From positions 252,921 through 316,920 of the forward strand of contig DFOA01000017.1 in assembly GCA_002381185.1 (NCBI GenBank): 64,000 bases of DNA, written 5' to 3'. Under the pieces are notes generated by a model. It made no database searches. It saw nothing but the letters and a program-made list of their open reading frames with translations, and was not told where the DNA came from. Of this stretch, positions 25,696-34,244 are shown piece by piece (position 1 is the stretch's first letter; each line of letters opens with the position of its first letter). The stretch comes from Firmicutes bacterium UBA3553 (GTDB taxonomy: Bacteria > Bacillota > Clostridia > Tissierellales > Sedimentibacteraceae). A program made the translations under genes and the position numbers.

Positions 25696-27311
25696 GGCCT
25701 TGAACCTTCTTGTCGTATAACTACATTACCATTGCCGGCAGGTCGGGCGCCGCCTCCCATGGGCATACCCATGTTCATGCCTGAAGGCATTTGAGTGGTA
25801 TTGGATTGCACCACACTATAAACAATAGTATCTCCTTCGCTCAAGCCAGAAGTTATTTCTACTCTATCCTTTGTAGTAAGCCCCAACTCTACTTTTACGT
25901 CTGATTTATTTCCTGCTGAATCTTTTACCGTAACCATGTACTCGCCGTTTAATTTGTGAACAGCATCTATCGGTACAACCAATACATTTTCCCTGCTGTC
26001 TGATAAAATTTCAACATCTACGTTCATTCCGGACATAAGAGATTTTCTGTCATCTAGTTTAACTGTCACATCATATGTGGTAACACCGCTTTGGTTTGTT
26101 CCTTCCATTGATATTTTAGCTACCTTGCCTGTAAATTTCTCATTGGGATATACATCGCTGGTTATGCTTGCTGTTTGTCCCAGCTTAATTTTGTTTATGT
26201 CAAGTTCGTCAACAGCTATTACTATTTCCATGTTATCCAGGTCTGCAATAGTCATTAATGCAGTTGTCCTGTCAACAACTTCTTCCTCTGATACATTTAT
26301 TTGCAGCACAGTACCTTTCATTGGTGAATATATTGTATCTCCTTCGACTAAATCCTCTATTTGAGAATTATATTTTTCTATGGAGTTTTGTTTTTCTGCG
26401 ATTTGAAGGCTGATATCTTCACCTTCAATTGTTGCTATTATATCACCTTTATTAATATATTTTCCATTTTCAGTATTTATAGATTTAACTTTGCCGCTTA
26501 TTTTAGCAGTCACTTTTTCTTCCTTGACATCGATTATTTTTGCGATATCCATTCCTTGATAGGAGCCTTGAGAATTGGTTACCGTAACCTGTGCCAAATC
26601 TCCAACGCTGTATCCTCCGGGGTTACTCATTTTAAGAGTTACTAAATATCCAAATATTCCACCGCCCATTTGAACAGGCGTACTGTCTTTTTCAACAACT
26701 GTACCGGATTCTGTAGCAAAGTATTTTGTCATAAAAATTGAAGCACTATCAGAAATTGAAATTTTATCAAATTGCTCCTTGGTAAAATATGTCTCAATGT
26801 ATGAATTTTCTGTATCTTTAATGCTGGCTATGTTGTAGTTGGAGCTCATCTGATCTCCTGCTTCAATGCTTAAACCGGAAATAACTCCGGAAACAGGAGC
26901 GTAAATATTTAAATCTTTCTGATTTTCATATAAGCTGTTTAATTCACGTTGAGCTTTTTCAATATTCAATTTAATGCTGTTAATTTCTGTCTGGCTGCCG
27001 CTTTCAGATTCAGACTGCAATGAAGTAAGGATTTGATTTTTTTCAACTAAATCCCCCTCAGTAACATAAATACCTTCAACTGTTCCATCAATTTCAGATT
27101 TTATAATTCTTTTGTCAGATGGATTTACACTGCCGCTTTCTGAAACTGACATAGATATGTTATCCTTTGCAACAGTATATTCTATTTCGCTGCTTAGATT
27201 TTTACCCGCTGTTTTGACTGAAGCTTTTTTTGTTGCTGCATTGATGCCTAAAACAGCAATAATTAAGACCGCTGCAATAATTACTGCCAATTTTACCTTC
27301 TTGTTTTTCAT
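25692..27311 (-). CDS. HlyD/RND-type membrane-fusion (adaptor) protein
   Basis: 539 aa, longer than typical MacA. An N-terminal anchor helix (VKLAVIIAAVLIIAVLGINAA) is followed by a duplicated arrangement of biotinyl-lipoyl-like half motifs. One is around IDGTVEGIYVTEGDLVEKNQIL, another around ISGKVKSINTENGKYINKGDIIATI. Then come beta-barrel and YknX-like segments (KLDDRKSLMSGMNVDVEI). The tail is rich in Met, Gly and Pro. First gene of the exporter operon, resembling the YknXYZ layout of Bacillus. Two lipoyl-like parts in one chain may reflect an internal fusion. Confidence 0.88.
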   Translation of the reverse strand: MKNKKVKLAVIIAAVLIIAVLGINAATKKASVKTAGKNLSSEIEYTVAKDNISMSVSESGSVNPSDKRIIKSEIDGTVEGIYVTEGDLVEKNQILTSLQSESESGSQTEINSIKLNIEKAQRELNSLYENQKDLNIYAPVSGVISGLSIEAGDQMSSNYNIASIKDTENSYIETYFTKEQFDKISISDSASIFMTKYFATESGTVVEKDSTPVQMGGGIFGYLVTLKMSNPGGYSVGDLAQVTVTNSQGSYQGMDIAKIIDVKEEKVTAKISGKVKSINTENGKYINKGDIIATIEGEDISLQIAEKQNSIEKYNSQIEDLVEGDTIYSPMKGTVLQINVSEEEVVDRTTALMTIADLDNMEIVIAVDELDINKIKLGQTASITSDVYPNEKFTGKVAKISMEGTNQSGVTTYDVTVKLDDRKSLMSGMNVDVEILSDSRENVLVVPIDAVHKLNGEYMVTVKDSAGNKSDVKVELGLTTKDRVEITSGLSEGDTIVYSVVQSNTTQMPSGMNMGMPMGGGARPAGNGNVVIRQEGSRP

Positions 27312-27436
27312 ACAATAATCCTTTCCTTTTCATATTTGCATAATTTTCTTGTTTCATAATATCTTTATAATGTGTTGGAAATGTGATAAAAATTTATGAT
27401 AATAATAATGTAACATGCAATTCTTTAAATTAGCAT

Positions 27437-27473
27437 AAAAAAACAGGATACAATTACTTGCATCCTGTTTTTT
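27437..27473 (-). terminator. Rho-independent terminator after the CAP-domain gene
   Basis: AAAAAAACAGGAT and ATCCTGTTTTTT arms; on the minus strand it follows the CAP gene stop by about 75 bp. Symmetrical, so it could act on both strands. Confidence 0.85.
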
Positions 27474-27547
27474 CTTATTGGTTTCTAATATCCCCCGTTA
27501 GTGCTAAGGATACAACCAACAATATTATTATACAACTGATATGTTTC

Positions 27548-28294
27548 TTAGTTAGCAAACATTTGTGTCCAATAAGGTGTTCCGTTAGAGTTAGTAACGT
27601 ATCCTACACCTATTCTTGAATAGTTAGATGACATAATATTAGCTTTGTGACCTGGTGAATTCATCCATGCAGTTACTACTGATTCAGGCGTTTTTTGTCC
27701 TGAAGCGATGTTTTCACCCCATGCTGACCATTTTATGCCAAATTTGCTGAGCATGTCCCCTGCACTGCCATATGTAGGTGATTGATGTGCAAAATAGTTA
27801 TTATCTGCCATATCTTTTGATTTCATTCTTGCAATATTAGAAATTGATGCATCCAATTTAAGTGCAGGCAGGCCTGCTTTTTGTCTTTCTACGTTTACAA
27901 GTTCTACTACTTTTTGTTCATATGACGAAACTGCTGTATTTTCATTGTTGTCTGTTGCAGGTTCTTCTGCAGCCGGTGTTTCAGGCTGAGTAACAACAGG
28001 TTTTGTAGCTTCTGGCTTTGTTGGAGCCGGAGTTTCAACCTTTGTTTCTTCAGTTTTGCCTGTTTTATTATTCAATAAAGCTTTGCAGTCAGCTGAATTT
28101 AAATCTACAGTTTTTCCATTTACAGTAACTTTGTATTTTACATTTGAATTAGTAAATTTACCTGAATAATTTTTCAATAAGTTGCTGAAATCATAGTTTG
28201 TTGTTTTTGTGCAAGTTGTTTGTGCAGCAAAGGCTGTTGTTGATGAAAGTGCTAATGCTGCTGTTAATGTTAATGCTAATACTTTTTTCTTCAT
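27548..28294 (-). CDS. Secreted CAP (SCP/PR1)-domain protein
   Basis: 248 aa with a Sec signal (MKKKVLALTLTAALALSSTTAFA) and predicted cleavage after AFA. A short N-terminal module (about 25-80) is followed by a Pro/Glu/Thr linker (about 80-125). The CAP domain (about 130-248) has the conserved ELVNVERQKAGLPALKLD, NNYFAHQSP, WGENIASG and HKANIMSSNYSRIGVGY motifs. Similar to YkwD-type secreted proteins of spore-formers; the biochemical role is unknown. Monocistronic, with a terminator downstream. Confidence 0.92.
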   Translation of the reverse strand: MKKKVLALTLTAALALSSTTAFAAQTTCTKTTNYDFSNLLKNYSGKFTNSNVKYKVTVNGKTVDLNSADCKALLNNKTGKTEETKVETPAPTKPEATKPVVTQPETPAAEEPATDNNENTAVSSYEQKVVELVNVERQKAGLPALKLDASISNIARMKSKDMADNNYFAHQSPTYGSAGDMLSKFGIKWSAWGENIASGQKTPESVVTAWMNSPGHKANIMSSNYSRIGVGYVTNSNGTPYWTQMFAN

Positions 28295-28622
28295 AAAATC
28301 ACTCCTATTTAGTCTTTAGATTTTTGAGAAGCAGGTACCCCTTACTTCTTTGGAAATTTTAGAACTTGTTAATGAGTTTTTCGTCATGAACAGATTATAG
28401 CACTGTAAGGGCAGCAATAAAACACACAATAATTTCTCCAAATGACAAATGTGTCAAAAATATTACAACATCTGCAAAAACAAAAAAATAATTACAATAA
28501 TATTACAGATATCATGCAATTATATATAAACACTTAAGAAACTATTAATTAGATTGGTATTAATTATAGGACTTCTCTAATATTTACACATGTGCGGATA
28601 ATAATGGCATAAGAATAACTTC
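28295..28622. other. Intergenic region before the CAP gene
   Basis: No gene seen. On the minus strand a TATAAT (28394-28399) may be the -10 of the CAP gene. The leader would contain a small hairpin, AGAAG...CTTCT (28327-28349). I see no known riboswitch core here. Confidence 0.5.
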
Positions 28623-28651
28623 TTGACAATATTTAAATTTTATATTATCAT
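28623..28651 (+). promoter_or_regulatory. Sigma-A promoter of the tyrS leader
   Basis: TTGACA (28623-28628) and TATCAT (28646-28651) with a 17-bp spacer; predicted start near 28658. Confidence 0.78.
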
Positions 28652-28657
28652 TCCATT

Positions 28658-28893
28658 TATAATACATATACTATCATAACAGTGAAAGAAGCTAAGTAAC
28701 ATTTTGGTTACAAAACAGAGAGTGGATCGGCAGGTGAAAGATCCTCAGCACAAAATGTGAAATACACTTCCGGAGTTACCGTTGAAAGATATGGCGGATG
28801 CCGACCGATAAAGCGGATAGAGGCAATTAAATTGCGAATTAAGGTGGTACCACGGGTTATCTCGTCCTTTGCGGATAAGATAGCCCTTTTTGT
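28658..28893 (+). promoter_or_regulatory. T-box leader, specifier TAC (Tyr)
   Basis: Stem I includes AGAGAGTGGATCGGCAGGTGAAAGATCC; the specifier is TAC in GAAATACACTTCCGGAG. The T-box AGGTGGTACCACGG is at 28842-28855. The terminator pairs GGGTTATCT with AGATAGCCC, followed by TTTTT (to about 28892). It controls tyrS and matches its amino acid. Confidence 0.92.
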
Positions 28894-28989
28894 TGCTTTA
28901 CCACAGCAGTCAAATAATTTGGTGAATGAGACTGCGAATTTAAATGTTGATATAGAGACAAAATATTAAATAAACAAACGGAGGGAATT

Positions 28990-30222
28990 ATGAAACAGGA
29001 AAATGTATTTGACGTATTAAAAGAAAGAGGATATTTAGAGCAATGTACTCATGAGGAAGAAATAAGAGAATTATTGGGAAAGGAATCAGTTACATTTTAT
29101 ATAGGATTCGACCCTACTGCAGACAGCCTGCACATAGGCCATTTCATACAGATAATGGTTATGTCAATAATGCAGCAGCATGGACACAGACCTATTGCTC
29201 TCTTAGGGGGAGGTACTACAATGATAGGAGACCCCAGTGACAGAACAGGCATGCGCTCTATAATGACACAGGAAATAATTGGCCAAAATGCAGAAAATTT
29301 TAAGAAAGTATTTGAAAAGTTTTTAGATTTTTCTGAAGGAAAGGCAATAATGGACAATAATGCCGAATGGCTTTTGCCTCTTAACTTCCTGGAATTCATG
29401 AGAGAAGTGGGCGTTCATTTTTCAGTTAACAGGATGCTGGCTGCGGAATGCTACAAAAACAGAATGGAGCAGGGGCTTACATTCTTTGAATTCGGCTACA
29501 TGCTTATGCAGAGCTATGATTTCTATGTTTTAAACCAGAAATACAACTGCAAAATGCAGTTAGGCGGCAATGACCAGTGGTCAAACATAATAGGCGGAAT
29601 AGAATTAACAAGAAAGAAAGCTAATGAACAAGTTTACGGAATGACATTTGCTCTTTTAACTAACAGCGAAGGAAAGAAAATGGGCAAGACTGAAAAAGGA
29701 GCATTGTGGTTAGACAGAAACAAAACATCACCATATGAATTCTACCAGTACTGGAGAAATATAGATGACGCTGATGTGGAAAAATGCCTGGCACTTCTGA
29801 CATTCCTTCCTATGGATGAGGTAATAAGGCTTGGAAGACTGGAAGGCGCGGAAATAAACAAGGCAAAAGAAGTGCTTGCATATGAAGTTACAAAACTTAT
29901 TCATACGGAAGAGGACGCCGTAAAGGCACAGGAAGCTGCACGAGCATTGTTTGGAGCAGGAACTGATTCAGAAAACATGCCAACAACAGAATTGACAAAA
30001 GCCGAGCTTGGAGAAGGAATTACAGTTATTGACCTCATGACAAAAGCCGGATTAATCAAGACAAAGAGCGAAGGAAGAAGATTGATTGAACAGTCCGGGG
30101 TAACAGTCAATGACAAGGTTGTAGATGATGTCAACGCAGCAGTAACAGAAAAAGATTTTGAAGAAGGCAAGTTGATTATAAAAAAAGGAAAGAAAGTTTA
30201 CCATAGAGTTAAGCTAGTATAA
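28990..30222 (+). CDS. tyrS: Tyrosyl-tRNA synthetase
   Basis: Class I synthetase, 410 aa. HIGH motif at residues 48-51 (DSLHIGHF), KMSKS-type KMGKT at 230-234, then a C-terminal S4 RNA-binding domain (TKSEGRRLIEQSGVTVNDK). Start ATG follows ACGGAGGGA. Translation is gated by the Tyr T-box upstream. The KMGKT form and the bulk of the sequence place it in the TyrZ-like group rather than the KFGKS group; that sub-assignment is tentative. Confidence 0.95.
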   Translation: MKQENVFDVLKERGYLEQCTHEEEIRELLGKESVTFYIGFDPTADSLHIGHFIQIMVMSIMQQHGHRPIALLGGGTTMIGDPSDRTGMRSIMTQEIIGQNAENFKKVFEKFLDFSEGKAIMDNNAEWLLPLNFLEFMREVGVHFSVNRMLAAECYKNRMEQGLTFFEFGYMLMQSYDFYVLNQKYNCKMQLGGNDQWSNIIGGIELTRKKANEQVYGMTFALLTNSEGKKMGKTEKGALWLDRNKTSPYEFYQYWRNIDDADVEKCLALLTFLPMDEVIRLGRLEGAEINKAKEVLAYEVTKLIHTEEDAVKAQEAARALFGAGTDSENMPTTELTKAELGEGITVIDLMTKAGLIKTKSEGRRLIEQSGVTVNDKVVDDVNAAVTEKDFEEGKLIIKKGKKVYHRVKLV

Positions 30223-30352
30223 AAATTAGCTCCATAACTGCAGAGAGCATCAGAATGTTTTATAATCGTAAACAGTGATGTACTTTGATGCACTTAAAAA
30301 TGTGCAAATAACATAAGAATATTAACAAGCTTAATTTATTAGATTTGACATG

Positions 30353-30404
30353 AAAAGGGCTGTTGCATTGAGATTTTAATCCTTAATGCAACAACCCTTT
30401 TTTT
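30353..30404 (+). terminator. Terminator after tyrS
   Basis: AAAAGGGCTGTTGCATT pairs with AATGCAACAACCCTTTTTTT; a long, strong hairpin about 130 bp after the tyrS stop. Confidence 0.88.
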
Positions 30405-30637
30405 AGTGTGCTTGTCATGGACGGTATCTTGAAGGTGGATGAGTTTTATTTCTGTTAATTCCGATGTAGTATTATTATAACTTGACTGAAACATTTTCCA
30501 GATTTTATCGTCTAAATAAGTGGGAGCGAATAAGGCATAGAACCCTTACGTCATAGAAGTTTAATTAGGAACCAATATTTCAAAATATTACATATTGTGA
30601 TATAATAATAACATAGTAGCGAAGGGGGGACTTACAT

Positions 30638-30840
30638 ATGTTAAGGATTGCTGTATGTGATGATGTGGACGCAATTTGTTCAGAGCTTGAGAATATTATT
30701 TTAGAATTTTCGCTATGTGGAAGAGTTGTGCAGGAATTTAAGTTCTGAAGAAATGACTGTCATACACGTAAATGGTTTTGACAGCGCCTCATATTTTTTA
30801 AAAAGGGATTTTTCAAACAGAAAAATAGAAAACATTATAC
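30638..30840 (+). pseudogene. Response-regulator remnant (LytTR/AgrA-like), frameshifted
   Basis: A good site (GAAGGGGGGA) precedes ATG 30638. The reading MLRIAVCDDVDAICSELE has the acidic pair CDD that opens receiver domains, then hits TGA at about 30746. One extra A near 30740 explains this: dropping it continues as QEFSSEEMTVIHVNGFDSASYFL, the usual FSSGEELL-type receiver continuation. After about residue 60 the similarity ends in unrelated sequence. No phosphorylation Asp region or DNA-binding domain is left. Confidence 0.65.
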
Positions 30841-30892
30841 TCAGATCGGGAAATATTGTTATAACCGCAATGTACTACGGCTCAGGCAGTCT

Positions 30893-30937
30893 GCTTGATT
30901 CAGTCCACCATTTTTCAATGGCAGTTCCCTAATAAGG
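30893..30937. repeat. Short diverged repeat, copy A
   Basis: Begins GCTTGATTCAGTCCACCATT; roughly 70% alike over 45 bp to 32223-32268. Both copies abut gene remnants (a response regulator here, a toxin gene there). They may be the trace of one element or a conserved 3' tail. Confidence 0.45.
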
Positions 30938-30954
30938 AATGATAATAACACTCC

Positions 30955-31003
30955 AGGGACGGTATGGTTCTTTTGGAGACCAAAAAAGTCTCCAAAAGAA
31001 CCA
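30955..31003. repeat. GGGACGGTTCTTTTT-family repeat, rearranged copy
   Basis: A GGGACGGT start is followed by a fresh palindrome, TGGTTCTTTTGGAGAC...GTCTCCAAAAGAACCA (30965-31003). It looks like the 19922 element with an altered outer arm. Confidence 0.8.
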
Positions 31004-31103
31004 TCTCAATAGAGAGTCAATTTAGACAATTTGTTATTTAAAACTAAATTATAAAATATTTATATTAATTAAATGTACTTTATTCTAAAGTGAGGCGTAA
31101 ACG

Positions 31104-31511
31104 ATGAACCGCTCAATTAAAATAAAAAAATTAATAATGTTTTGTGTCTGTATTTGTGTTGCTGTATTTGCTTTTTTCGCATATAAGAATTATGAAAAGA
31201 ACAAGATATCCAATGAAGCAAAAATGTTTGCAGAGGAACAATTTTTAGAAAATATGCAATATATATTAAGCAAAACAACAAAAGAAATGCAGGATTATTT
31301 TAAAGTCAATGGATTACACCTTGAATATGTACAATATCAGTCGATAGGCGGAGTCAGAGTTATTAAAATTAATGACGTGGAATATTTGGCAATAGTAACG
31401 GTATATGTACATAATTATGCTATTGATATGGATGCTCATATATTTGAAAATATAACATTTAAGGAACTAGATGGTAAATGGGTTGTTGCAGATGTTGCAT
31501 ATGATATCTGA
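31104..31511 (+). CDS. Hypothetical membrane-anchored protein (135 aa)
   Basis: No family recognised. A Lys-rich N-terminus is followed by one hydrophobic helix (about residues 9-28, LIMFCVCICVAVFAFFAY). A mixed alpha/beta domain of about 100 residues would face outside. The layout (helix, then strands around GGVRVIKINDVEYLAIVTVYV and GKWVVADVAYDI) recalls NTF2-like DUF domains of small lipoprotein-like proteins; this is only an impression. The start ATG is weakly supported (GTGAGGCG 10 nt upstream). It lies among degraded genes. Confidence 0.55.
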   Translation: MNRSIKIKKLIMFCVCICVAVFAFFAYKNYEKNKISNEAKMFAEEQFLENMQYILSKTTKEMQDYFKVNGLHLEYVQYQSIGGVRVIKINDVEYLAIVTVYVHNYAIDMDAHIFENITFKELDGKWVVADVAYDI

Positions 31512-31834
31512 CAACGACAGGGAGAAATCTTACTTTGTAAAAATTTAAGGCTGAAAGATATACATGGATATGTCAAGCGAAAATATTTTTCCTGCCATAT
31601 GACGAATTTGAAATAGGAATCATAGGTGGCTGGAATCAATGTCTAATCAGTCTTAAGCCGACATGTATTAAAAATATAGACTTTTTCATTACAATGAAAG
31701 GATACACAAAATATTCTTGGAACACCTGCTTATGGGACACGGGAGAGGCACACACTAAGTTCTAGCTAAAAAGTATCAACTTAAGAAGAATTTACAACGT
31801 AATTTGACGTAGGCATTTTCTATGGAGGGTAGAG
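31512..31834. other. Intergenic region without recognisable content
   Basis: About 320 bp of AT-rich DNA. I see no reading frame with a ribosome site, no terminator and no repeat. It ends in TATGGAGGG, the ribosome site of the next small gene. Confidence 0.5.
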
Positions 31835-32095
31835 ATGTATTATATCAAAAAGAAAGATGTAATTTTATTATGGATCATAAGCGGAGTTTTTTTGCTTTTT
31901 TTAAATTTAGGCATATTAGTTAGACGATTTTTTCTTATAATTGCAATGGCTACATATGTTTTGTATTTATATATTAGCAATAAGAGGCTTAAATGCCCAT
32001 ATTGTGGGGGAAAGGAAAACTTAGATCGAATAACTTTTGCTATCAATCATTTATATCATTGCAGACATTGTGGAAAAACTATTGAGGTAAAATAA
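31835..32095 (+). CDS. Small membrane protein with C-terminal zinc ribbon (86 aa)
   Basis: Preceded by ATGGAGGGTAGAG. Two adjacent hydrophobic helices (about 12-30 and 34-52) are followed by a zinc ribbon with CPYCGG and CRHCGK, about 20 residues apart. The topology puts the ribbon in the cytoplasm. No close family is recognised; similar small proteins with membrane hairpin plus ribbon are widespread in Clostridia. Confidence 0.65.
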   Translation: MYYIKKKDVILLWIISGVFLLFLNLGILVRRFFLIIAMATYVLYLYISNKRLKCPYCGGKENLDRITFAINHLYHCRHCGKTIEVK

Positions 32096-32222
32096 AATTA
32101 TTAAAACATCTTAGGCATAACTAAGGCGTTATTTATTGAGTGTAGGAAACAGCCAGTAATAAAAAGTCGCATAGGTTACTTAAACGATGCGATTTAGCTT
32201 ATTTGTAGTTAATATTCAACAT

Positions 32223-32268
32223 GCTTGATTCAGTTCATTGCTTTTCATCGGCAATACCTCACTAAAGG
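32223..32268. repeat. Short diverged repeat, copy B
   Basis: Begins GCTTGATTCAGTTCATTGCT; partner of 30893-30937. It ends within the truncated toxin reading frame. Confidence 0.45.
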
Positions 32269-32327
32269 TGCCAAATTTCATCCAAATCTTTGAGAGGTTC
32301 TGGGGAATAGCATATCTTATTCTCCAT
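32262..32327 (-). pseudogene. RelE/ParE toxin, N-terminal remnant
   Basis: Reads MENKICYSPEPLKDLDEIWHL then stop. The start of ParE/RelE-type toxins has the form xYSPEALxDLDEIWxY, so this is the first helix only; the other 80 or so residues are gone. It directly follows the antitoxin remnant, preserving the usual gene order. Confidence 0.7.
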
Positions 32328-32337
32328 TAGCCCGTTT

Positions 32338-32475
32338 CTAGAAATGGACTCTTACATCATCGGGTGAAAGCCATTCCTCTTCCTCTCCTGATTTTTTGCC
32401 TTTTATCAATTCATTTATAAGTGTTAAAGTAGCTTTCGTCTTTTCATATTTTTTTAGACACATGGACGGCAAGAA
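32338..32475 (-). pseudogene. Phd/YefM-type antitoxin, C-terminal remnant
   Basis: The minus-strand frame KKYEKTKATLTLINELIKG and EEEEWLSPDDVRVHF matches the C-terminal half of Phd/YefM antitoxins (toxin-neutralising tail). The N-terminal DNA-binding half is missing and the join near 32463 is out of frame. Together with the toxin remnant it is a dead TA module abutting the MATE gene's 3' end. Confidence 0.7.
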
Positions 32476-32508
32476 ACTCTCTATTTATAGAGATTAAACT
32501 CACATAAT

Positions 32509-33876
32509 CTACTTTACTATTAAATTTATTGCTTTTCTATTCCAGCCATGAACTTTGTATATCCATATACCGTATAAGCACACTATTAAATTACTAAAGC
32601 TCATTGAAAACCATATGCCGGATGGCCCGAAATTAGAAAGATTTTTAAATACTAATATCATAGGAAGCCTGACTGCCCACAATCTTCCAATCTCCATTGC
32701 CATGGAATATTTGGTGTTTCCCGAACCTTGGAATATTCCCTGCAAAACACTGAACATTCCCATTAATGGCATTGAAAATGCGACATATTTCATATAAGTC
32801 ATACTTTGAATAATTACTTCTGGCTCATCCTTAGACTGAATAAAGAAATTCACCATTTGTTTGTTAAAAATAAATATTAATACTCCACCGATAATGCCAA
32901 TATATAAGGCAATCTTTGATGCTTTTATAAAGCTTTCGTTCGCCCTGTCAATTTGGTTTGATCCAAGATTTTGGCCTACTATTGCTGTCAGAGCTGCTCC
33001 GACTCCCATGGCAGGCTGCATTACCAGATTGGTGACCCTGTTTACCATGCCAAAGGCAGCTATTGTAGCAGTCCCATAGGAAACAATAAAACCATTTAAA
33101 AACATAAATCCAATTGAGGCGCCTGCTTGCCCAATAGATGCCGGTAGCCCAACTCTTACAATTTCCATAAGTATGTTTCTATCAAATTTAAATTTTCTGA
33201 AATCAGGTTTCAAATTATTGTCACCTTTAAATAAGACTCTAATTCCTAATAATGCCAATACAACCCTTGATAATACCGTAGCCCATGCTGCGCCTGCTAT
33301 CCCCATATTTAATGTAAATATAAACACCGGGTCCAATACAACATTTATTAAAGCGGATATGGCACTTAATATTGTTGGAGTTACAGTGTTGCCCTGTGCA
33401 TTCATTATTGAATTTATATTAAAGTATAAAAACATAAATGGTAAATCCAAAAATGATATTCTCAAATAAGTATTTGCTAAATCGGCAAAATCGCCTTCTC
33501 CGCCCATAAATCTTATTATATATGGACTTATTGCAACGCCAATTACCACAAACATGATTGATAACAGAAATGATGATACGAATAATTGAGATGTGTACTC
33601 CTTAGCTTCTTTAAACCTGCCTGCACCCAATAATTGGGAAAGAAGTGAGGTCCCTGCTACGGACAGCCCAATTCCTAAAGCAACGAAAAGAAAGTTTATT
33701 GGCCAAACGAAAGAGGTAGCTGCAAAATGAACCGAAGAAATCTTACTGACCCAAATTCCATCTACCAAGTTATACAATGTTTGTATTATACTATTAATCA
33801 TAATAGGAATAGACAATGTTAACAATACCTTGTACATATCCCCATTTTGTATTAATTCTGATTTATTTTGCTTCAT
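32509..33876 (-). CDS. MATE-family multidrug/cation efflux protein
   Basis: 455 aa, 12 hydrophobic segments in two similar halves. It starts with IPIMINSIIQTLYNLVDGIWVSKI, the DinF/NorM-type helix 1, and the second half mirrors it around RVGLPASIGQAGASIGFMFLN. Sodium- or proton-driven export of cationic drugs is known for the family; the substrate here is unknown. A weak hairpin (TCTCTAT/ATAGAGA, 32478-32493) lies just after its stop. Confidence 0.93.
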   Translation of the reverse strand: MKQNKSELIQNGDMYKVLLTLSIPIMINSIIQTLYNLVDGIWVSKISSVHFAATSFVWPINFLFVALGIGLSVAGTSLLSQLLGAGRFKEAKEYTSQLFVSSFLLSIMFVVIGVAISPYIIRFMGGEGDFADLANTYLRISFLDLPFMFLYFNINSIMNAQGNTVTPTILSAISALINVVLDPVFIFTLNMGIAGAAWATVLSRVVLALLGIRVLFKGDNNLKPDFRKFKFDRNILMEIVRVGLPASIGQAGASIGFMFLNGFIVSYGTATIAAFGMVNRVTNLVMQPAMGVGAALTAIVGQNLGSNQIDRANESFIKASKIALYIGIIGGVLIFIFNKQMVNFFIQSKDEPEVIIQSMTYMKYVAFSMPLMGMFSVLQGIFQGSGNTKYSMAMEIGRLWAVRLPMILVFKNLSNFGPSGIWFSMSFSNLIVCLYGIWIYKVHGWNRKAINLIVK

Positions 33877-34244
33877 GAGTCAGTACCTTTCTTAATGATT
33901 CGGGAACTTAAGGAATAATTTGTATCCTTTAAACAATATTATAATCTCTATGCCGTATAATATCAAGACAGCAAACATGTTAATTTGCGACACAAGTCAT
34001 TTTGGTTCAATTACGCAATTAATATGCCATTAAATTTAAAAATATGCCTTTTAGATGTGGATAACACAATACCAAAATTACGTATTCTGTTGATGAATTT
34101 TAAAAATTAAAATGTAATTTTTAAAGGTTTATTCGCCGACGATTAATTTAAAATCAAATTTACAATTATATATATTTATGATATTCTTAATAAAAGTACA
34201 AGTTTGAAAATTCAACAATAATAGGCTGTATAAAGGAGGATATT
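33877..34244. other. Divergent intergenic region (MATE gene / desulfhydrase gene)
   Basis: No gene seen in 368 bp of AT-rich DNA. It holds the ribosome site of the MATE gene (AGAAAGGTACTG on the minus strand) and the promoter of the rightward gene at 34159-34187. Confidence 0.55.
34159..34187 (+). promoter_or_regulatory. Likely promoter of the desulfhydrase gene
   Basis: TTTACA (34159-34164) and TATTCT (34182-34187), 17-bp spacer, 58 bp before the start codon. Confidence 0.6.

Noticed and set aside
28757..28969. 70-residue open frame before tyrS
   Set aside because: It lies within the Tyr T-box antiterminator and terminator; no ribosome site.
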